64,000 nt of DNA from Enterobacter sp. R4-368 (GCF_000410515.1 NC_021500.1:1550001-1614000), one strand, 5' to 3'; shown: positions 52,230 to 62,139, counted from the first letter of the stretch. A program made the numbers and translations. Notes: generated by a model not told the origin, from the letters alone.

Positions 52230-55200
52230 TTATCTGTCGAGGTTTAACCAGCGCTCTTCCAGCCGCGCCAGCGCCGTGTAGGCTTCGCCAAGCCCAACCG
52301 CCAGTTTGAATCCTTCCGGCCAGTGACCGGTGGCGGAAATACCTTCACTTTCAAGCCGCAGAACAAACTGCAAACGCCCATAATCCGACACGCATTCCGC
52401 CATGATCTTCGCGATTTGCGCACGTTTAATGACTGAGCCAAAGGCCAATTTCCGCAGCCTCCGCAGATCTTTAATCCCCCCGCGCACAGCTTGAATAAAG
52501 GTGAACATCACGTATGCCGCCATCAATGCAATCAGCACAGAGAAGGTCGCCTTAAAGACCGGCTCCGCCATCGGATAGCGGGAGATATAATGGATGAGGC
52601 TGAAAATAATTCCTACCCCCGCAGCGGATGCCGCAAGAACCGACAGCGCCGCCAGCCATTTTTTGGGGTTCAGCAAATCATGAATTTTACTACGAACAAA
52701 CCGACAGATTGCCACCCAATCAAGCAACATCAACCCTAACACTACATTCGCGGCGGCCAGCCAGCCGTTATAAATGGCATATCCGCTATAGGTGTAAAAC
52801 GGTATCGCCGCCAGCGACAGCGCCGGGGAGAACAGCCCGGCAATACTGATCACCAACAGGATGACAAAACTCATCACGCGAAACAGTACAAAGGTGCCGG
52901 ATATAAAACCTTTATCGATAAATGACGCAGCAGCGCGCGGAGCGGGACTATCACTGCCCGTTTTTTTCGCTTTCTTTGTTTGCGCCGTGCGCCCCGCTTT
53001 GCCGAACAGCAAAATTGGTGCGGTCACCGCCATCGCGTAACTCACGCTGAAAAGGGTAATAAACGGCAGCGCAATGGCCAGTAACAACGTGCTGATAAGC
53101 GCTGCTTTCATGCTCCATAAACGCATCTTCGCAACGCGATAAACCCCGCTTAAGGCATCGGATAATGACAAGCTCAGCAGGATATTCTTGCGCCCGCGCC
53201 AGAAGTTGGTTTCCGAAATATTCAGCACGTATTTCTTCATCCCCTCTTCCAGCTCATCATTCATTTTCGGCAGATGACGACAGGCGCGAAACGCGGTCTC
53301 CTGTAACCAGCCATCCTCACCAGCAATCGCGGTGGTCAGCACCGGCGCGGCACGCGATTCGGAGAGCAGCCCGGTCGCTTCCAGGCAAATTTTCGCCAGC
53401 AGAATGTTATCGCCCGTTTTAACGTGCTGTATCACAAAGGCAGAGAGATCCTCTTCGAACGGTTGCAGCACCTCGCGGCGGGAGCCAAATGCGTCGATTA
53501 AAAAGCGCAGGCAGTGAATAGCGCGAATGCGCTGACCTGCATCCGCAAAATGGTGCTGGATCTCACCCCAGCAGAGTTCCGCCAGCCGTTTTGCTTCGGC
53601 TTCGCTACACAACTGGGCATACAGCACCAGCGCATCGCGACCGCGCGAATCCGTAGGAATGTGCGAATCCGGCACTTCCGCAGGTTGCTGCAAAAAGCGG
53701 GTGGTGACGAAATACTCCAGAAAGCGTCGATGCACAAACGCAAACGACTTCTCATCACCAGGGGTGACTCTGGCAATACGGGCAAAACGCAGGAGTTCCA
53801 GCACCGTGTCCACGTGTTCTGAATTGAAATAGCTGCGGATCACTTTCACCGGCGCTTCGAGGCCAAACGTCGAGGAGCGAAAAACAAACCACGCGATATC
53901 CGTCGCAACCTCGATCACCTCACGAGAGGAGGTCCCAGTATCGCGCAGCTCCTGTTTGCAGAGCTGTATCCGGCTGTCGATATAGTTTTTATAAATCTCA
54001 GCCTGATTGATCGGCAATGTCTCGTTGACCGCGATCCATTCGCCAAGAAGCGCCATCATAAACGGGTTACGCACCAGCGGGATCAGATCCAGTCGGTGGC
54101 TGAATAACGTATTTCGCACCTGATCAGTAAATTGCGGATACCGACTCAGCGCTTCTGAAATACCGGCTTCGGAAAGCGGGCGGATCTCCAGCACTTTATC
54201 CGCCAGAAACGCGCGCGTCGGCTGGCGGAATACGCGCGAAGCTAAAACCCCGCGTGAGGCCGTTTGCGTAGTAATAAAGCGCGAGATAACCGTGGACAAC
54301 GAATCGATGACCGTCGAGTTTTCGCTGGCGTCCAGCAACTCGGAGATCTCATCAAACGAATCGAAGATAAAAAATAAGCGACCGGTACGCCACAGGTCAT
54401 GAAAGTAATCATTAACAAAATCTCGCGTGTAGGCGTCACCACGCCGGACGAGGTTTTTAATGACAAACGCTTCCAGATCTTCGACAGAAAACTCTTTGCG
54501 ACCGCCAGTGACAATGCTGTCAGGTACCCACTCGCGCAGGTTGATGTAAATCGGCACGCGGTGCGTCTTTTTAACCTCCGCCAGCATATCTCTGGCAAGT
54601 TTGCGCAGCGCCACGCTCTTGCCGGAACCCGGTGCGCCCAGAATTAAAAACGACCGTGAGGTTCTGTCTTTGCGGATCGCGTCTTGCAGCCCAAGGATCT
54701 TTTTACGGGAAGCGAGACCTTTCGCTTTGCGGATCTCGACCTCGGCTTCCAGTTCGGTGTAGTACTCAGGGCTCCAGTTACTGCTCACGTCAATCGAGGT
54801 GAGATCCTGCTGCAGCATGTTGCAGAACACCTCCAGCTTTCGTGCAAAACGATCCTCCGGGAAATCCTTTTTCAGCGGCGTCGGATGCCCACCGCCAACG
54901 CTTCGATCGCGCAGGCAAAAGAACACAATACCAACGATGATGACAACGCTGGCAAGGATCCACGGCGAAGGCTGGCTGATTAGCTGGATATTCTTCAGCC
55001 ACGCAGGAGCATTTTGCAGCACCGGCAATGTCCAGATAGTCGGTAACAGCGTATTTAACGCGCTGGAACCGCTGCCAATGATGCCGAACCCGAGCACCAG
55101 CACCAGCGCGCGTATCTTGTTCGCACCATATCCGGCTGGCATCAGCAACGGGCGCGTGAAATAGATCATCAGGCAGATAAACACGGCAACTGAAGCCGCA

Positions 55201-55289
55201 TTAAACCACGAGGAATAGAGCCCGGTTCCCACCACGAAGCACAACGCCAACGCAAGGAGGAGTAAAACGAATTTTTGGCTACCCGACAT
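52230..55289 (-). CDS. Membrane-embedded NACHT-domain NTPase
   Basis: A 1019-residue STAND-type protein I cannot name. Residues 5-25, 32-50, 60-80 and 109-126 form four likely N-terminal membrane helices. A NACHT NTPase follows: Walker A GAPGSGKS at 218-225, and the NACHT Walker B FIFDSFDE at 307-314 with its paired acidic residues. Residues 370-530 carry the LSEAGI and NPFMMALL segments and FAFVHRRFLEYF typical of winged-helix NACHT proteins. Residues 540-720 look helical, perhaps HEAT-like. A C-terminal membrane block follows (729-760, 800-862, 876-935), with a soluble tail. ATG 55289 is preceded by AAGGGA; the frame is open to 55430. Bacterial NACHT proteins are often anti-phage sensors; that role is inference here. 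Confidence 0.85.
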   Translation of the reverse strand: MSGSQKFVLLLLALALCFVVGTGLYSSWFNAASVAVFICLMIYFTRPLLMPAGYGANKIRALVLVLGFGIIGSGSSALNTLLPTIWTLPVLQNAPAWLKNIQLISQPSPWILASVVIIVGIVFFCLRDRSVGGGHPTPLKKDFPEDRFARKLEVFCNMLQQDLTSIDVSSNWSPEYYTELEAEVEIRKAKGLASRKKILGLQDAIRKDRTSRSFLILGAPGSGKSVALRKLARDMLAEVKKTHRVPIYINLREWVPDSIVTGGRKEFSVEDLEAFVIKNLVRRGDAYTRDFVNDYFHDLWRTGRLFFIFDSFDEISELLDASENSTVIDSLSTVISRFITTQTASRGVLASRVFRQPTRAFLADKVLEIRPLSEAGISEALSRYPQFTDQVRNTLFSHRLDLIPLVRNPFMMALLGEWIAVNETLPINQAEIYKNYIDSRIQLCKQELRDTGTSSREVIEVATDIAWFVFRSSTFGLEAPVKVIRSYFNSEHVDTVLELLRFARIARVTPGDEKSFAFVHRRFLEYFVTTRFLQQPAEVPDSHIPTDSRGRDALVLYAQLCSEAEAKRLAELCWGEIQHHFADAGQRIRAIHCLRFLIDAFGSRREVLQPFEEDLSAFVIQHVKTGDNILLAKICLEATGLLSESRAAPVLTTAIAGEDGWLQETAFRACRHLPKMNDELEEGMKKYVLNISETNFWRGRKNILLSLSLSDALSGVYRVAKMRLWSMKAALISTLLLAIALPFITLFSVSYAMAVTAPILLFGKAGRTAQTKKAKKTGSDSPAPRAAASFIDKGFISGTFVLFRVMSFVILLVISIAGLFSPALSLAAIPFYTYSGYAIYNGWLAAANVVLGLMLLDWVAICRFVRSKIHDLLNPKKWLAALSVLAASAAGVGIIFSLIHYISRYPMAEPVFKATFSVLIALMAAYVMFTFIQAVRGGIKDLRRLRKLAFGSVIKRAQIAKIMAECVSDYGRLQFVLRLESEGISATGHWPEGFKLAVGLGEAYTALARLEERWLNLDR

Positions 55290-55463
55290 GTGAATCCCTT
55301 CTTTGTGCTTGTGACGCCTTTTGCAATAAAACAGCACTATAACGCCTCCGGCACCGCAAGCCGGAAGCAAACTACCTGATTTAGTGGGGGGTTGTATGAG
55401 GGGAAAAGCCCGATGCGCTTCAGTGAGCAATGGGCACGACGCTTTGACTGCGCATGCGTTGCT

Positions 55464-55850
55464 TTAATCCGCTACAGCGCGACGGGTGAGGATCTCTTGC
55501 ACATAATGCTCAATTGCAATGTGATGTTCCCGATTGATGCGCACAATAAAAGTCTGCAGGGAATCGTTCGTTGCGTGGAGCGTATCCGCAAGCAGTTTAT
55601 CGAAATCGCTTTGCGTGAAACGGGCATTTCCCTTTAGCGTGGAATGCTGAAGCAGGGTGTGCGCAATGATTTCGAGCACGGCGCGTCGGTAATTATCGGC
55701 AAGCAGAACATCCAGATCGCTTTGGCGAATAACAAAACGAAAATCGAAGCTGGCAAACCCGGAATCGACCGGCAACGAGTATATCAGTTTATCGCCTTCC
55801 TGCCAGACTTGCGGCTCATAGCCATCCCCCATTAGCTTTACTGACTGCAT
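55464..55850 (-). CDS. Unrecognised 128-residue protein
   Basis: A 128-residue cytoplasmic protein without a match I can name. No signal peptide or membrane segment is seen. The N-terminal third (MGDGYEPQVWQEGDKLIYSL) looks beta-rich; the rest (LLADNYRRAVLEIIAHTLLQ and FDKLLADTLHATNDSLQTF) looks helical. GGGGAG stands just before ATG 55850. It lies 174 bases upstream of the NACHT gene on the same strand, so it may share its transcript, and starts 146 bases from the divergent SUKH gene. Linkage to either gene is inferred only from position. Confidence 0.65.
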   Translation of the reverse strand: MQSVKLMGDGYEPQVWQEGDKLIYSLPVDSGFASFDFRFVIRQSDLDVLLADNYRRAVLEIIAHTLLQHSTLKGNARFTQSDFDKLLADTLHATNDSLQTFIVRINREHHIAIEHYVQEILTRRAVAD

Positions 55851-55996
55851 CGCGCTCCCCGTTCAGCACCGTTGATATGTTCGAATTACCTTAACGTGGT
55901 GAAGAACATAGCGTAAAGCCATCACTAATGGCAGTGGCCCACATGGCGAATATAAGCGATCCTGTGAGCCGCCAGAGTAAATCAGCAGGGGAAAAA

Positions 55997-56605
55997 ATGA
56001 ATCCAGATAGCAGCGAACTGCCGCCCTTAGTGTGGCCAGAATTTACCGATGAGACAGCACGGTTGGCCTGGTGGCGCGCCTGCGTACAGGCCTGGCGCGA
56101 ACAGTGGAATAACCCTGCGCCAGTGGCTCCGGTTAACGCCAAAGAGATTGAAGCGCTTGAACAACGTCTGGGCTGCGCGCTCCCGCCGCTGCTTCGCCGT
56201 TATCATGAAACGCTCGGCGCACTCGAACTGGCCGAAAGGTTGTGCAGTATCACGCCCGCGAAATACGCCAGCATTGAACCGCTGTTAGCGGCTTACCCCG
56301 GCATTCATGACATTCTCGAAAGTGCGGCAGACGCAGCGTCGCAATGGGCGCTGGTCCATCAGTTGATCGTCTTTGGCGACTACCTGGGCAACGGCAATTT
56401 GTAGTGCTTTCACCGGGAAACCGGCGAAGTGTGGTATTTCGATCACGACAGCTCGCCGATGTTGACGCAGGTTTTCGCCGACGTGGGGCAGTACCTCGAC
56501 GTGCTGATGTTCAAATGCCTGCTGGAAGCCCACGGCGAGGAAGATAACGAAGATCTGCTGCGCGAACACCTGGGTGATGACGTTGTGGAAAAGTGGATGT
56601 ACTGA
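55997..56605 (+). pseudogene. SMI1/KNR4 (SUKH) family gene with in-frame amber stop
   Basis: The first 135 codons encode a SUKH-type protein: KEIEALEQRLGCALPPLLRR and YHETLGALELAERL follow the family pattern (acidic residue, LP, RY). Translation ends at TAG 56402-56404. The same frame then runs open for 66 more codons, CFHRETGEVWYFDHDSSPML to DDVVEKWMY, ending in TGA at 56603. That part is the normal second half of a SUKH domain. TAG probably replaced TGG. GGGGA lies before ATG 55997. SUKH proteins often serve as immunity proteins for nuclease toxins. The 135-residue product may be non-functional, or the stop may be a sequencing error. Confidence 0.7.
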
Positions 56606-56734
56606 GCAGCGCTATATTGGAACAGCAGCAGCGATGTGGCCACGTCCTCGTCTTTCATGAGCGCTTCTGTACTGTCGGCCAATATGTTGAATAGCGGGTA
56701 ACCGGGTAACGACGAACCATTAAAGAATCGCAAA

Positions 56735-56766
56735 CAAGGCAGGCATAAACCTGCCTTGTTTTTTTT
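56735..56766 (+). terminator. Terminator after the SUKH gene
   Basis: CAAGGCAGG at 56735-56743 pairs with CCTGCCTTG at 56750-56758 around CATAAA, followed by eight T. It lies 130 bases after the SUKH reading frame, before the converging chemoreceptor gene. Confidence 0.9.
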
Positions 56767-56775
56767 GACAAAACG

Positions 56776-58314
56776 TTAGCTCAGTTTAAAAACGGCTACC
56801 GTCTCTTCCAGCAATTGAGACTGCTCTTTAAGCGAATGCGCTGCTGCTGATGCTTCTTCGACTAACGCGGCGTTCTGTTGCGTTACCGTGTCCATCTGCG
56901 CAACAGCCTGGTTTATCTGCTCAATACCGCGACTCTGTTCACCGGTCGAGAGCGCAATTTCCGCCATCAGTTCAGAAACCTGCTTAACGGTGCTGATAAT
57001 GCGTTGCATGCTTTCGCCCGCCTGCGACACCCTTTCGCTACCCAGCAGCACCTGTCGGCCGGATTCCTCAATAAGCTCTTTGATCTCTTTCGCCGCGAGT
57101 GACGAACGCTGCGCCAGATTACGGACTTCGCTTGCCACGACGGCAAACCCGCGCCCCTGCTCGCCGGCTCTTGCCGCTTCAACCGCTGCGTTGAGTGCCA
57201 GGATATTGGTCTGGAAAGCAATGTCTTCGATTAAGGAAATGATGGTGTCGATTTTGCCGGCGCTGGATTCGATCTCTTTCATCGACATCACTGCTTTTTC
57301 AACAATCGTATTCCCTTCCTGCGCGGAACTGCGCATCGCCGTCGCAAGGGTATTTGCCTGTTGTGTGTTTTCGGAGGTGTGCTTAACCGTTGAAGTCAGC
57401 TGTTCCATGCTGGCAGCGGTCTGCCCAAGAGAAGCCGCCTGCTCTTCGGTACGGGCCGAGAGATCGGTATTACCGGCAGCGATTTCTTCTGCCGCGTGGG
57501 CCACGCTCTGGCTGGAATTACGCACCTGGGCAATGATTTCCAGAAGAGCAAGACGCATTTGCTCCAGCGAACCGAGCATGTCGCCAATCTCGTCTTTAGA
57601 ACCATAAACAACAGGAGTGTGCAGCTCCCCTGCCGCCATCTTCTGGCAGTGCAAACGTGCGGCATCCAGCGGCGAAAGAACACGGCGACGCAGCAGGATA
57701 AAGATAGCGACAATGATCAAGGTAAACAGTAAGGCGAAAACACCAATGGTCACCATGCTGTTCACGAAGCGATTCTGCGCGTCGTTGTTAAGGCGCTGGG
57801 CGTATTTTTCGCGGAAGGCCAGCAGGTTATCGAGAGTGATTTCAAACTGACGATCAAGCTGCGGGATGGTGGTGCTGACGAGCTGGTTGAAACGCGCCGT
57901 GTCGTTGTTGCTCGCGGCGTCCATCAATGGTCGCAACCCTTGCTCAACATACGTTTGCCAGGCCTGGCTGTAAGGCGCGGAAAGCGCCTCTTCGCCCTCG
58001 ACAGGTGGCGCAGCCTTGTAGTTATTGAACGCATCGGTGGCTTTTTGCATCACCGCTTTCGCGCTCTCAAGCGACGCATCCGTTTTCTGTTTGTCGCCCA
58101 GGGAGGCGTTAATCATGGCTTCCATCAGACGCACACGCAGTGTGCGACTATGGTTAATCGGGTCAATAACCGACAGCACGACCCTGATCTCTTTGTTCAC
58201 GTTATCCAGCGACTGGTTGCTGTGAGTAAGTGACCAAAGGTTAGAAGCCGAGCTGATGAGAAAAATACCAAGTAACAGACTAAAAACGAGAAATGAAAAA
58301 CGCCTAACTGACAT
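56776..58314 (-). CDS. Methyl-accepting chemotaxis protein
   Basis: Chemoreceptor of 512 residues with TM1 (7-27), a periplasmic four-helix-type ligand domain of about 155 residues, TM2 (186-208), HAMP (about 210-262) and a cytoplasmic signalling rod. The hairpin tip includes [20 protein letters not shown] and [18 protein letters not shown], which bind CheA and CheW. The end, [12 protein letters not shown], lacks the NWETF tail that tethers CheR and CheB in Tsr and Tar. The ligand is unknown. ATG 58314 ([11 protein letters not shown]) has AGGG eight bases before it; ATG 58344 is a possible alternative. A frame start at 58383 is excluded because the sigma-28 promoter lies there. It is not in a conserved E. 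coli position. Confidence 0.9.
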   Translation of the reverse strand: MSVRRFSFLVFSLLLGIFLISSASNLWSLTHSNQSLDNVNKEIRVVLSVIDPINHSRTLRVRLMEAMINASLGDKQKTDASLESAKAVMQKATDAFNNYKAAPPVEGEEALSAPYSQAWQTYVEQGLRPLMDAASNNDTARFNQLVSTTIPQLDRQFEITLDNLLAFREKYAQRLNNDAQNRFVNSMVTIGVFALLFTLIIVAIFILLRRRVLSPLDAARLHCQKMAAGELHTPVVYGSKDEIGDMLGSLEQMRLALLEIIAQVRNSSQSVAHAAEEIAAGNTDLSARTEEQAASLGQTAASMEQLTSTVKHTSENTQQANTLATAMRSSAQEGNTIVEKAVMSMKEIESSAGKIDTIISLIEDIAFQTNILALNAAVEAARAGEQGRGFAVVASEVRNLAQRSSLAAKEIKELIEESGRQVLLGSERVSQAGESMQRIISTVKQVSELMAEIALSTGEQSRGIEQINQAVAQMDTVTQQNAALVEEASAAAHSLKEQSQLLEETVAVFKLS

Positions 58315-58384
58315 ATTTATTACCCTGGGTTGAGGTGATTTCATGAATTTCTGCTCCCTTTGAAAGAAGCATACCGAAGACAAC

Positions 58385-58411
58385 TTATCGGCAATCTGGC
58401 GTTAAAATTTA
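58385..58411 (-). promoter_or_regulatory. Sigma-28 (FliA) promoter of the chemoreceptor gene
   Basis: On the minus strand, TAAA (plus 58408-58411) and GCCGATAA (plus 58385-58392) are exactly 15 bases apart, a full match to the FliA consensus. The transcript would start near 58378, upstream of the chosen start codon. Confidence 0.85.
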
Positions 58412-58976
58412 ATTTAAATCACATTACACATTTGAATCAAAGAGTTAGAAAGAAGATACTTGTGAGAAAGAAAATATGCTTAGGATTCACCAATTTATTC
58501 AAACTAACGTTTCAAATATGTCGTTTCATGGAATAGCTATTCATCCTGGCGATGAACCGAATTTGTTCAAAAAACGCACATTCATGACATCAAATGGAAG
58601 GCAGAAAAAGGAATTTATGCGCAGGAGGGGAAATACAGGTACAGGAGGCTGATAATTTAAAAGCACGGAATTCGAAACAGAAGAGGCTTTTCCACCGCCA
58701 TAAGGAAGAAAAAGAGAATAAAAACGTTAAATTAAACTTCTAACTGTGTTTTCTGATTAAATCATTTTTATAAATATCAAAGCGGTGTTTAAAGAGCTTT
58801 TCATAATCTTAATTTCCATTTGAGTGCTTATATTCTTAATCAATCACACCAAATAAATATGAAGCATCGACAAGAGGTTATAAAAAACATACCTGAAGAC
58901 TCATACTATTAAGCCTCCTCTCAACGGGACAAAAATATTGAGTTAATTGCCAATAAGTTCCGCAAAAACGCCATAA
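58412..58976. other. AT-rich gap without a recognisable gene
   Basis: About 560 bases between the chemoreceptor promoter and the guaA terminator, clearly more AT-rich than the rest of the window. I see no conserved gene, RNA structure or repeat. A 58-codon plus-strand frame at 58476-58652 (MLRIHQFIQTNVSNMSF...) is the longest, with a weak ribosome site, and no known counterpart. The low GC suggests acquired or decayed DNA. Confidence 0.5.
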
Positions 58977-59002
58977 ACAAAAAAGCCCGCTTTCGCGGGC
59001 TT
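58977..59002 (-). terminator. Terminator of guaBA
   Basis: AAGCCCGC at 58983-58990 pairs with GCGGGCTT at 58995-59002 around TTTC. The run of A at 58979-58984 gives T on the minus strand. It lies 31 bases after the guaA stop codon. Confidence 0.88.
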
Positions 59003-59033
59003 AATATTTCTAATATTCAGCAGGGGCTAAATC

Positions 59034-60611
59034 TTATTCCCACTCAATCGTAGCTGGCGGTTTACCGCTGATGTCATACACCACGCGCGAAATACCGTTC
59101 ACTTCGTTGATGATGCGGTTGGAGACGCGGCCGAGGAAATCGTACGGCAGATGCGCCCAGTGTGCGGTCATAAAGTCGATGGTTTCTACTGCACGCAGAG
59201 AGACAACCCAGTCGTATTTACGACCGTCACCCATCACGCCCACGGAGCGAACCGGCAGGAACACGGTGAAAGCCTGGCTCACTTTATTGTAGAGATCGGC
59301 TTTATGCAGCTCTTCGATAAAGATCGCATCCGCGCGGCGCAGCAGGTCGCAATACTCTTTCTTCACTTCGCCCAGCACGCGAACACCGAGGCCCGGCCCC
59401 GGGAACGGATGGCGGTACAGCATGTCGTACGGCAGGCCCAGTTCCAGACCAATTTTACGCACTTCGTCTTTGAACAGCTCACGCAGCGGTTCAACCAGCC
59501 CCATCTTCATCTCTTTCGGCAGGCCGCCCACGTTGTGGTGAGATTTAATAACGTGCGCTTTACCGGTTGCCGAAGCAGCGGATTCGATCACGTCCGGGTA
59601 GATGGTGCCCTGCGCCAGCCATTTCACATCTTCCAGCTTCAGTGCTTCTTCGTCGAACACTTCCACGAACACGCGGCCGATGATCTTACGTTTTGCTTCC
59701 GGATCGTTCTCACCGGCCAGTGCGGCCAGGAAACGGGATTCCCCTTCAACGTGAACAATGTTCAGACCGAAGTGGTCGCCAAACATGTCCATTACCTGCT
59801 GAGCTTCGTTCAGACGCAGCAGACCGTTATCAACGAATACGCAGGTCAGATTTTTGCCGATAGCGCGGTGCAGCAGCATCGCGGTCACTGAAGAATCCAC
59901 GCCGCCGGAGAGGCCGAGGATCACTTTGTCATCGCCAACCTGCTGACGGATGCGCTCAACGGCGTCATCGATAATTTTTGCCGGCGTCCACAGCGCTTCA
60001 CATTCACAGATGTCGCGCACAAAGCGCTCCAGCATACGCAGCCCCTGGCGGGTGTGGGTCACTTCCGGGTGGAACTGCACGCCGTAGAAGCGTTTTTCTT
60101 CGTTCGCCATGATGGCGAACGGGCAGCTTTCGGTGCTGGCTACGGTGACGAAGTCAGACGGGATCGCCGTCACTTTGTCGCCGTGGCTCATCCACACATC
60201 CAGCAGCACTTTGCCTTCTGCGGTCAGCGAATCTTCAATACCGCGAACCAGCGCGCTGTCGGTCTGCACTTCAACCTGCGCGTAGCCGAATTCACGCTCG
60301 TTAGAACCTTCAACGTGGCCGCCGAGCTGCATCGCCATGGTCTGCATGCCGTAGCAGACGCCAAGCACCGGCACACCAGCTTCGAACACATATTGCGGTG
60401 CGCGCGGGCTGTTGTCTTCGGTGGTGCTTTCCGGGCCGCCGGAGAGGATGATGCCGCTTGGATTGAAGTCGCGGATCTGCGCTTCGGTGACATCCCACGC
60501 CCACAGTTCGCAGTAAACGCCCAGTTCACGCACGCGGCGCGCAACCAGTTGGGTGTACTGAGAACCAAAATCGAGGATAAGAATACGATGTTTATGAATG
60601 TTGTCCGTCAT
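59034..60611 (-). CDS. guaA: GMP synthase (glutamine-hydrolysing)
   Basis: Converts XMP to GMP with ATP and glutamine, 525 residues. The N-terminal class I glutaminase has the nucleophile in [11 protein letters not shown] and the His-Glu pair in [10 protein letters not shown]. The synthetase domain has the PP-loop [15 protein letters not shown], and the C-terminal dimerisation domain ends [10 protein letters not shown]. It lies 61 bases after guaB in the guaBA operon. Its 3' end borders the accessory region; guaA 3' ends are a known integration site for genomic islands. Confidence 0.97.
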   Translation of the reverse strand: MTDNIHKHRILILDFGSQYTQLVARRVRELGVYCELWAWDVTEAQIRDFNPSGIILSGGPESTTEDNSPRAPQYVFEAGVPVLGVCYGMQTMAMQLGGHVEGSNEREFGYAQVEVQTDSALVRGIEDSLTAEGKVLLDVWMSHGDKVTAIPSDFVTVASTESCPFAIMANEEKRFYGVQFHPEVTHTRQGLRMLERFVRDICECEALWTPAKIIDDAVERIRQQVGDDKVILGLSGGVDSSVTAMLLHRAIGKNLTCVFVDNGLLRLNEAQQVMDMFGDHFGLNIVHVEGESRFLAALAGENDPEAKRKIIGRVFVEVFDEEALKLEDVKWLAQGTIYPDVIESAASATGKAHVIKSHHNVGGLPKEMKMGLVEPLRELFKDEVRKIGLELGLPYDMLYRHPFPGPGLGVRVLGEVKKEYCDLLRRADAIFIEELHKADLYNKVSQAFTVFLPVRSVGVMGDGRKYDWVVSLRAVETIDFMTAHWAHLPYDFLGRVSNRIINEVNGISRVVYDISGKPPATIEWE

Positions 60612-60640
60612 TGACGTTACTTCCGAGGCAAGTTACGAAA

Positions 60641-60664
60641 GCGCCCGGTGAGAGCACCGGGCGC
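60641..60664 (-). other. Hairpin between guaB and guaA
   Basis: GCGCCCGGTG at 60641-60650 pairs perfectly with CACCGGGCGC at 60655-60664 around AGAG, in the short space between the two genes. With no T-run it is more likely a transcript-stability or processing element than a terminator. Confidence 0.6.
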
Positions 60665-60672
60665 GAAAATCA

Positions 60673-62139
60673 TTAAGAACCCATGCGGTAGTTCGGGGAT
60701 TCCTTGGTGATGGTCACGTCGTGAACGTGGCTTTCCTGAATGCCCGCGCCGCTAATGCGCACGAATTCCGCTTTGGTGCGCAGGTCGTCGATAGTACCAC
60801 AGCCGGTCAGACCCATACAGGAGCGCAGGCCGCCCATCTGCTGGTGAATGATCTCTTTCAGGCGGCCTTTGTAAGCCACGCGGCCTTCGATACCTTCCGG
60901 CACCAGTTTGTCGGCGGCGTTATCGCTCTGGAAGTAGCGGTCAGAAGAGCCTTTGGACATCGCGCCCAGCGAGCCCATGCCACGGTAGGATTTGTAAGAG
61001 CGGCCCTGGTAGAGTTCGATTTCGCCCGGGGATTCTTCGGTCCCGGCAAGCATCGAGCCAACCATCACCGCGGCAGCGCCTGCGGCGATGGCTTTGGCGA
61101 TGTCACCAGAGAAACGGATACCGCCATCGGCAATAACCGGAATACCGGTGCCTTCCAGCGCTTCAACCGCGTCGGAAACGGCGGTGATCTGCGGAACGCC
61201 CACGCCAGTCACGATACGCGTCGTACAGATGGAGCCTGGGCCGATACCGACTTTCACCGCGCTGACGCCAGCTTCTGCCAGTGCGCGAGCACCTGCGCCA
61301 GTTGCGACGTTACCGCCGATGATTTGCAGATCCGGGTATTTAGCACGGGTTTCGCGAATGCGCTGCAGCACGCCTTCGGAGTGACCGTGAGAGGAGTCAA
61401 TCAGCAGCACGTCCACGCCTGCGGCAACCAGCGCGTCAACGCGCTCTTCGTTGCCCGCACCTGCGCCAACCGCGGCGCCAACGCGCAGTTGACCCTGCTC
61501 ATCTTTACAGGCGTTCGGTTTACGTTCTGCTTTCTGGAAATCTTTAACGGTGATCATGCCGCGCAGGTGGAAGCTTTCGTCGACAACCAACGCTTTCTCA
61601 ACACGTTTTTCGTGCATTTTAGCGAACACAACTTCGCGGGATTCACCTTCACGTACGGTGACCAGGCGCTCTTTCGGCGTCATGTACACGCTAACAGGCT
61701 GGTTCAGGTCGGTGACGAAACGCACGTCACGACCGGTAATGATGCCAACCAGTTCGTTGTCGCCATTCACAACCGGGTAACCGGCAAAGCCGTTACGTTC
61801 GGTCAGCTCTTTCACTTCGCGCAGGGTGGTGGTCGGCAGAACGGTTTGCGGGTCTTTAACCACGCCGGATTCATGTTTCTTCACGCGGCGAACTTCTTCC
61901 GCCTGGCGCTCAATCGACATGTTTTTGTGAATAAAGCCAATGCCGCCTTCCTGTGCCAGGGCAATTGCCAGGCGCGCTTCCGTCACGGTATCCATCGCCG
62001 CAGAGAGCATAGGAATGTTCAGGCGAATGGTTTTAGTGAGCTGCGTGCTCAAGTCGGCAGTATTCGGCAGAACGGTGGAATGAGCGGGAACGAGGAGGAC
62101 GTCGTCAAACGTCAGTGCTTCTTTAGCGATACGTAGCAT
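60673..62139 (-). CDS. guaB: IMP dehydrogenase
   Basis: Oxidises IMP to XMP with NAD, the first step to GMP. ATG 62139 gives 488 residues beginning [16 protein letters not shown]; the frame has two more codons upstream. A pair of CBS domains occupies about residues 95-205. The catalytic cysteine is in [17 protein letters not shown], and the flap has [16 protein letters not shown]. It heads guaBA, is divergent from xseA, and has a promoter with a PurR-like site. Confidence 0.97.
   Translation of the reverse strand: MLRIAKEALTFDDVLLVPAHSTVLPNTADLSTQLTKTIRLNIPMLSAAMDTVTEARLAIALAQEGGIGFIHKNMSIERQAEEVRRVKKHESGVVKDPQTVLPTTTLREVKELTERNGFAGYPVVNGDNELVGIITGRDVRFVTDLNQPVSVYMTPKERLVTVREGESREVVFAKMHEKRVEKALVVDESFHLRGMITVKDFQKAERKPNACKDEQGQLRVGAAVGAGAGNEERVDALVAAGVDVLLIDSSHGHSEGVLQRIRETRAKYPDLQIIGGNVATGAGARALAEAGVSAVKVGIGPGSICTTRIVTGVGVPQITAVSDAVEALEGTGIPVIADGGIRFSGDIAKAIAAGAAAVMVGSMLAGTEESPGEIELYQGRSYKSYRGMGSLGAMSKGSSDRYFQSDNAADKLVPEGIEGRVAYKGRLKEIIHQQMGGLRSCMGLTGCGTIDDLRTKAEFVRISGAGIQESHVHDVTITKESPNYRMGS

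Noticed and set aside
52230..56605. Classification as an Avs (AVAST) or toxin-immunity operon
   Set aside because: The NACHT protein has no nuclease, protease or TPR part, and no toxin gene accompanies the SUKH gene. A named system would not be supported.
58476..58652. 58-codon open frame as a real gene
   Set aside because: Weak ribosome site, no recognisable sequence and AT-rich context. Mentioned only as a possibility.
52142..59033. Direct repeats or an integrase marking an integrative island at guaA
   Set aside because: I looked for the guaA 3' sequence and for integrase or transposase motifs in this interval and saw none.
60721..62136. 471-codon open frame on the plus strand
   Set aside because: It is the antisense of guaB. 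The minus-strand protein is a full IMP dehydrogenase; the plus-strand frame has no ribosome site or recognisable domain.
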